The notes beneath the pieces were generated by a model, which saw only the letters and a list, made by a program, of their open reading frames with translations, had not been told where the DNA came from and did no database searches. DNA of 64,000 nucleotides. Origin: Gnetum montanum. Lineage: Eukaryota > Streptophyta > Gnetopsida > Gnetales > Gnetaceae. The stretch spans positions 4,576 through 68,575 of the forward strand of contig MNCI01002059.1 in NCBI GenBank assembly GCA_015680685.1. The letters run 5' to 3'. Shown here one piece after another: positions 58,060 to 64,000 of this stretch. The stretch's first letter is position 1; each line of letters opens with the position of its first letter. The position numbers and the translations under genes are program-made.

Positions 58060-58743
58060 AATTTTTTCTAGTAGGATTAACATTGTCAATTTTTTAAAAA
58101 CCTTATCTTTCGAAAAATTAAAGTTTCCACTTTGGATTTTATATCTTACCCCTTTCTTCCTCCTTTTTTCTCTCTCAATGTTGGTGTGGTTGATCAATCC
58201 AATGTGTTTGGGGTTTGATACCAACCTTTTTGCTATTTTAAGTAAAGGGGTACATCCCCTGATCAACAACTTACTATTTATAATCAATAAATCTTTTTCA
58301 GCCATTTTTGTACCCCTTTTAGCATTTTAAGAATTCCACTTGTTGGAATTTCTATTTTCTCTACTAATTTAGCCTTTGTTAAGCCAATTTTCAATATCTT
58401 TCACAATGTCTTTTAGCCAATCAACCATACTACCTCTTAACTTGACAAATATGGTATCTAGCCAAGATGCAGTTTGTGTTTATGACTTGAAAGACCCCAT
58501 GGTCATAGAATGAAGTAAATTACTTATGCAAAGAGAAAAAAATCAAGATTTTGTGGTTATTAATGAGGAGTTCTACTATAGCTTTCCTTGTGCCAAGATA
58601 CAAGCTAGTCTCTTGATACCATACTTTGAATCTGATGTTAAGCATTAATTTGAAATCATATGCTAGGATGGGAAAGAATACATTCCATCCTCTTATGACC
58701 AAATCTTGCTCATAGACTTTTATGCATAAATGCTCATATAACT
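58060..58743. other. Unassigned flank before element C1
   Basis: No polypurine tract directly precedes 58744, which supports reading the LTR there as a 5' LTR. No gene seen. Confidence 0.5.
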
Positions 58744-59585
58744 TGATGAGTTGTGATATCAGACCCCTAATATCAGACCCTCGATATCGGGTACACGATA
58801 TTAGAGGTGCCAAAGCGATATCAGACATGTGATATCGAAGCTTGTCTCATTTCCTATAAATAAGAGATGAGGGCACTTGATTTCACAGTTAGTTTCGTAG
58901 TCCCTTACCCAAACTCTTGCAATTTTCCCTTTGCAGAGTTAGAATTATTTCTAAGTGTCTGCAATAGGAGTCATAAAGTGAACAGATCTTTATTCGAGCA
59001 TTGTGTGCCTGAGCACACCTTGTGTCTAGAAAGAAAGACAAACTTTGTGATAAACCTTGCACATTCAGAATAGCTTATTTATTGCATTTAATGTTATTTA
59101 TAGTAATTCAATGCTTTCGTTAGTTAATTAGCTATTTTATTAATTTGTTAATTTTCAACAAGTAAGAACACTCAATACGCCCACTTTGAGCATACATGGA
59201 ACACTTGGTAACCCAGTAACGACTAGCGTTTGGTAATCTTAGTAGTGTTACCCTAGTTTAAGATGTGTATGGAGAGTGGGAATAGATGCTAGTGTTAATA
59301 CTAGTTAGAACCTAGTTAATTAGTTAAATTAAATTAGTTACTTAATTATTTCATTTCTCCCTTTTTAGCACCAGGACATAAAACATAAAAATCATAAAAA
59401 TCATATACATCAAGTTTACTTAATCATACAATTGCACCATACAAGTAAGCTTGGGAAGGTAATGATCACCTATCCCATCCTTGTTTTGTGAAGGTGCATA
59501 AGCACTTAGTCCTTGGAGTTCGACCAGATCACGCGTAATGCTCGTATTGGTATGGTTGAGCATAGGGGTACCTTGCCACTCATCA
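58744..59585 (+). mobile_element. Element C1 5' LTR
   Basis: Starts TGATGAGTTGTGATATCAG and ends CACTCATCA, with the primer site one base on. U3 array and TATA at 58755-58862, R start 'gtctgcaataggag', family landmarks 'ttggtaacccagtaacgac' and 'taggggtacc'. 842 bp. Confidence 0.85.
58755..58862 (+). promoter_or_regulatory. LTR promoter array of element C1
   Basis: Words at 58755 GATATC, 58769 AATATC, 58783 GATATC, 58797 GATATT, 58817 GATATC, 58831 GATATC: steps 14, 14, 14, 20, 14. TATAAATA at 58855-58862 is 24 bp after the last word start. Confidence 0.8.
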
Positions 59586-59586
59586 T

Positions 59587-59604
59587 TGGCACTGTTGCTA
59601 AGGA
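59587..59604 (+). promoter_or_regulatory. Primer binding site of element C1 (tRNA-Asp type)
   Basis: TGGCACTGTTGCTAAGGA, five mismatches to the tRNA-Asp site, all transitions. Confidence 0.75.
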
Positions 59605-59722
59605 CTTTGTTGTTTGTGTGTTGATTAGAACTTAGGAAATCTTTCCATCATTGCAATGAACCCTTAGGGTTAGTTATTTTACAATCATCAAAAAGAGAGT
59701 ATTGCACACTAAATAATCAATC

Positions 59723-60560
59723 ATGTCTCCTTCTTCTTATGAGAGTGCTTCATTGCCTAGGTTTGACACCATGAACAATCGGAGGTGGAGTGTATAGGAT
59801 AATCCACAAATACCTCAATAGTTTCACTTGGTATACATTCATCCTGATGAGTATATACTAGAATTTACCCTTATCCTCCACTAGGATGAACAACTACATT
59901 GGCAGCATTTAGAAGATAACATAGTATTATCCCCCCATTGCTCAATCCCAAGCATGCTTCTTCGTGCTCTCACATGAATTGGTATGCAACACTTACAATC
60001 AGAGTACATTGTGCATGAACAAGATTTGAGTGATTATCAGCCCATAGAGGTACAACATCAAAGGAACCTACAACAGGAGAGACATTATAAATCTATGAAG
60101 GGAAAGTGGTCTCAAGATGTCTTGTATGTCATAAGTGACAACGAGGATGGTGAACCTGCCTTAGGAGGTTTTCCACATAATGATGTTCCTCTCGTTGACT
60201 TTGTTCAAGGAGTTGTGTATTAGAATCTTCACTCAACGATTCATAATCTAGGTTTTGATACCAATGGACACAAGGTCTGAAAAAGAAACATGAACACATG
60301 ATGATGGTAGACATTTCAATTGTAATCGTGGTTGAGGCTGTGACCACCAAAGAAAAAGTGATAGACACAATCATGGTGCCAATCCTCCTTCCTCTCCAAC
60401 TTCATTATCTCCTTCCCCCTCACCTTTGGGATTTGGACATAGTCACAAGGGAAAATACCCTGAGGATAATGATAGGTAAAATAGGAATCATAGATAAAAT
60501 AGTTGAGAAAGGGGATGAGGCTGTTCTAGAGAAACACACCACAAAAGGATGGAGAGTAGG
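59723..60560 (+). pseudogene. gag N-terminus of element C1, interrupted by C2
   Basis: ATG at 59723 starts MSPSSYESASLPRFDTMNNR. Then VYIHPDEYILEFTLILH, WQHLEDNIVLSPHCSIPSML and, at 59984-60220, HEQDLSDYQPIEVQ..., matching the C2 gag start. The reading breaks off at 60560, where the C2 LTR begins, before the capsid core. Confidence 0.7.
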
Positions 60561-61433
60561 TGATGGGACACGAGATCGCGTCCACCGCGATATTGCATCC
60601 ACCGTGATATTGTGTCCACCACGATATCACATCCCCCGCAATATCGCATACACGATATCGCATCTTCCCCTACGATATCGCATACGCGATATCACATTGC
60701 ATCACCAAATCTATAAATAAGAGGTGGCTCTCCCTTGTTTCTCATTCTAGATCTAGACCCTAGTGAAATTCTGGCAATTTTACCTCTTCAAAGATAGAAT
60801 ATTTTCCATGTGCCTGCAGTAGGAGTCCCAAAGTGAATGGATCATTATTCGAGCAAATATTGTACCTGAGCATAAGTTTGTGTACGGAAATAAAGATGAG
60901 CTTTTGGATAAACCTTGCAGTGCATGGACTAAGCTAAATAGGAATTTCATTATTATTATTTATTGTTGATTATTTAATTTCTTTATTAGTTAATTAAATC
61001 TCTCAACCCTTCTCTCATAGTTAAGCGCATTCAGTACGACCGCTTAGAGCACGTGCGTTACGCTTGGTAACCCCAGCAACGAATAGCGTTTGGTAATCCC
61101 AGAAAGTTGCATTGGCTTAGGGTGTGAACAACAAGTGGGAATGGATATTGATGCTAGGTTAATTAAGACTTAGCTAGTTAAAGTTAGTTAATTAGTCTCT
61201 TCACCTTTTCCCTCATTAGCATAGGTGATAAAACATAAAAGATATAAAAATCACATACCTCAGACTTAACCATACAAACGTGAAAAATACAAGTAAGTCT
61301 GGGAAGATAATGAACAATTAATCTTAAGTGTTCCATAAGGCATGTAGGCACTTAGTCTACGGAAGCTAGTTGGACCACATGTGTAACACTCGTATTTATA
61401 TGGTTGAGTGTAGGGGTACCTCACCACTCATCA
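60561..61433 (+). mobile_element. Element C2 5' LTR, inserted in C1 gag
   Basis: Starts TGATGGGACACGAG after GTAGG (60556-60560, the expected left target copy) and ends CACTCATCA. R begins near 'gtgcctgcagtaggag'. It keeps many CpG sites. 873 bp. Confidence 0.85.
60573..60719 (+). promoter_or_regulatory. LTR promoter array of element C2
   Basis: Words at 60589, 60606, 60623, 60640, 60654, 60674 and 60688 (GATATT, GATATT, GATATC, AATATC, then three GATATC): steps 17, 17, 17, 14, 20, 14. TATAAATA at 60712-60719 is 24 bp after the last word start. The 17-bp units read ACC(G/A)(C/T)GATAT(T/C)GCATCC. Confidence 0.85.
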
Positions 61434-61434
61434 T

Positions 61435-61452
61435 TGGCGCCATTGCTGGGGA
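61435..61452 (+). promoter_or_regulatory. Primer binding site of element C2 (tRNA-Asp type)
   Basis: TGGCGCCATTGCTGGGGA, two transitions from the perfect tRNA-Asp complement; best preserved of the family here. Confidence 0.9.
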
Positions 61453-61575
61453 CTAAGTGTTTGTGTGCTAAGTAGAACATAGGAAATCACTCATATCGTT
61501 GGGAGCTTAAATGAACCCTTAGGGTTAATTAAAAAAAATTATATAATGGTTAATTAGCACATTGAATAAGACACA

Positions 61576-64000
61576 ATGTCTTCACCACCTAGGGATAACA
61601 CTAGAAATAGTTGGCAGCATCAAACACATAACCAAAATCCACCAGGTCCTCAAGAATTCAGTGTGGTGTACATCCATCATGATGAATATGTACCCAACTT
61701 TACCTTTGTCTTCCATCAAGATGAATAACTACGTTGGAGAGATTTAGAAGGTAACATAGTGTTACCTCCAGATAGAGCCACCCCCAACATGCTCCTTCGT
61801 GCCCTTGCACGAATTGACATGTCACAACTATAGGCTGAGTATGTTGCGTGTGATTACAACACAAGGGACTATCATCCCACAACAGCGCAACGTGAACGGG
61901 ATGAGCGGTAGGAGAGTTACCATACATCGATGAAGGGCAAAGGTCCTCGTAATGCTTCACTCATTATAAACCAAATTAAGAATGGTGAACCTATTCTCAT
62001 AGGTTCTCCATCAAATGATGTCCCCCCTCCTAATGGTGGTCAAAAGGTGGTGGTTCAGAACCTATGCTCCACGATCCACAACTTTGGTTCTAATCCCCAT
62101 GAACACCAAATGTTGAATGAGGGAACACAAACACATAAAAAGGGTGAACATTTTGATCGTCATCACTATCAAGGATGGCTCTCCTTCTTCTTCCCCTTCA
62201 TCACATCATTCACCCTCTCCTTCCACATCAGGATGCAATCACAAAGAGCACAACCATGAGGACAAGGTTAAGAAAGATGAGAAACCTTGACAAGAGAGTC
62301 AAGAGCAAGGACGAGGGCATTCTAGAGAGTCAAGGAATGGTAGAAGGGAAAGTAGGGAACAATGTAGACATCATAGACACCATGAAAGAGATGACAATGA
62401 TGAACCCCTGCTTGCTACCCAAAGTATGTTAGACATAATAGAGGTTGTGAGGATACCTACAAGGCATCAGAAAGATAGCCGGATCAAATGACTAGATATG
62501 AATCATATTCCCCAATTTGAGGGAGGATACAATGATGATCCACAAAATCACTTATAGGCATTTTATGATGCCTATGCCTTGCAAAATATTGAAAATGAGT
62601 GGCTGAAATTAAAGTTGTTTCCTAGGACACTCATCAAAGAAGCGGAAAGTTGGTATTGGTCCTTAGAACTGGAATCTATTAGATGATGGAGTACAATGCT
62701 AGAATTATTCAACAATAAATATCAAACGTACTCCAGAGTGTCCAACTTGTGTAAATAGATCCAAGGATGGAAACAAGGTAATCATGAACCCTTGGATGCT
62801 GCCATGGGATGATACTATGCATTGCTACATCATTGCCCGGGCCATGGGTACACACAACGGGATCAACTCCGCCACCTTGTAGATGGGCTAAGACATGAAA
62901 CTAGGAGAACCCTTGGGACTTATGCCCAAGAGAGATTATATGAACTTAGGTCCCATGAAGTGCATAGAATATTGAAGCAAATAAAAGAAGGGGAGCTATG
63001 GAAAAGAGAAAGCGCAGAATAATATAACCAAGATCCCTCCCTCCGAAAGAAGGGAGTAAGATTTTGCGATGAAGAGGATGAGTCACCACTTGAAGAGTTG
63101 GTGAATAGAAAAACCTTGCAACTTCAAAAGCTAACAACAGAAGTGTCAGCTAAGGGAGATGAAATATGGAGCTCCTTAGATAGTAAAAGTAAAACTATCC
63201 TGAAAATCATAGAGGAATCTAAGGAGGAACAAAGTAGTGACCACGATAAGAAAAAGAGGAGAGATTTAGACCCTGCACATAACAAGGGTAAGGGGAAAAT
63301 GACTATGGCTTATGAGGTTATGGATTAGATACAGAAAATGATGGTGGATGTGAGATCTGCCAATATGACCATCCTAAGGGATGTTGCCCAATAATCTCAC
63401 ATCTGCAGGAGTCTGGGGTGTATGCACTCAACCTAAGACTTAACAAGCGATAGGCACCCCGAAGGTTACCTTATCCCCAAGGTAACCCAAGACAGTTCCA
63501 CCAACCGTTAACGTACTATCCAAGTGGAACTCCACCACAACCCATTGGGCAACATCAGCAGTGGCAATACCCACGGTCATGGGGGATGCCACCGCCGAGA
63601 CAATAATAACCTTACCGGCAACCAGACCCGTATGGCTATTACGTGCAATAGCCGATTTCTCCAAGTGAATCTATGGGTCATGTGACTCCACAACATCACT
63701 ACCAGGTTTGGGAGTATTTTAGGACTCCTTCTCCCATAGGAGACACACCACAGACGTACCATTCTTTGAATCCATCCACCACTCATACACCGATAGTTCC
63801 ACTACCACCTACTCCAATGATGTAAGGGGAACTCCCCACTCAACTGTAGCAACGTAATGCTACAAGAGCTATAAACCTTCAACCCGCTGCTTCTTCTAAT
63901 AGTTGTGCAAAGAGAAGACTTTTCTTCAGAACCAGGAGTCCAAAAAAGCTCTCATAACCACAAGCAGTTGAGTCTATGACCACTCCTCCAACAAATAAGG
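61576..64000 (+). pseudogene. gag of element C2, runs off the window
   Basis: Best gag of the A/B/C lineage. It starts MSSPPRDNTRNSWQHQ; then VVYIHHDEYVPNFTFVFHQD, LEGNIVLPPDRATPNMLLRA and a long frame 61930-62259. The capsid core at 62500-62940 reads FEGGYNDDPQNHL, FYDAYALQNIENEWLKLKLF, PRTLIKEAESWYWSLELESI, LELFNNKYQTYSRVSN and LRHLVDGLRHETRRTLGTYA, with single stops and frame changes. A coiled-coil/Lys-rich part follows (63098-63328), then GGCEICQYDHPKGCCPIISH at about 63346-63405 (a CX2CX3HX3CC knuckle-like motif) and a Gln/Pro/Tyr-rich tail (PYPQGN, YPSGTPPQPIGQHQQWQYPR). The rest, including protease, lies outside. Confidence 0.8.

Noticed and set aside
57782-58060. Frames on both strands with internal repeats (TPML.G, THVG)
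   Set aside because: Produced by the non-coding 80-100 bp tandem repeat; both strands read open because units lack stops.
60573-60700. Replication-origin iterons
   Set aside because: The GATATC array sits in LTR U3 directly upstream of a TATA box with the same geometry in three LTRs, so a promoter role fits better.

Overview
This window looks like an intergenic stretch of a large, AT-rich nuclear plant genome. It is filled with old, broken and nested retrotransposons, and I recognise no cellular gene, tRNA or rRNA. The plant assignment rests on element types: tRNA-Asp-primed Ty3/gypsy elements, a SIRE-like Ty1/copia gag with the TGGTATCAGAGC primer site, a chromovirus-type gypsy, and an RTE-type LINE with a plant-like 3' end. 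The species cannot be told; such density of ancient LTR elements fits a gymnosperm or another giant genome. Nearly every frame is broken, so coding entries are listed as pseudogenes.

Layout. 1-9938: gypsy-like 'element A' (5' LTR cut by the window edge, two different gag remnants, an integrase tail, an accessory ORF2, a 3' LTR). 10855-29600: a minus-strand gypsy 'G' whose left LTR holds an RTE LINE (12016 to about 14912, minus) and whose 5' region is split by minus-strand copia-like 'element F' (21596-28106). 30536-40558: 'element B', complete from LTR to LTR, with target duplication CTAG(T/C), gag and protease but no RT or integrase, plus ORF2. 42261-43000: a minisatellite. 45096-50335: gypsy 'E', with gag, protease, an extra RNase H, RT, RNase H and integrase. 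50995-54855: short non-autonomous LTR element 'D'. 58744-64000: two related elements, C1 interrupted by C2, both of the A/B lineage and the best preserved here.

The most interesting signal is regulatory. LTRs of B, C1 and C2 carry arrays of short palindromic words ((G/A)ATAT(C/T)) on a 14-bp pitch, with one 20-bp step at a fixed place and a TATA box 23-24 bp after the last word. Elements A, B and F each carry a second array inside the element, upstream of an accessory ORF and followed by a TATA box; the internal words match that element's own LTR words (CATTGACATAG in A, ATATTGGATCC/GATATCAG in B, TAGTAGATGTCT in F). In A and B a candidate leader intron ends at the ORF2 ATG. This suggests LTR retrotransposons with a second, LTR-matched promoter driving a separately spliced accessory gene whose N-terminal domain appears in both a gypsy-like (B) and a copia-like (F) element. 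It is read by eye from decayed copies and needs family-wide alignment.
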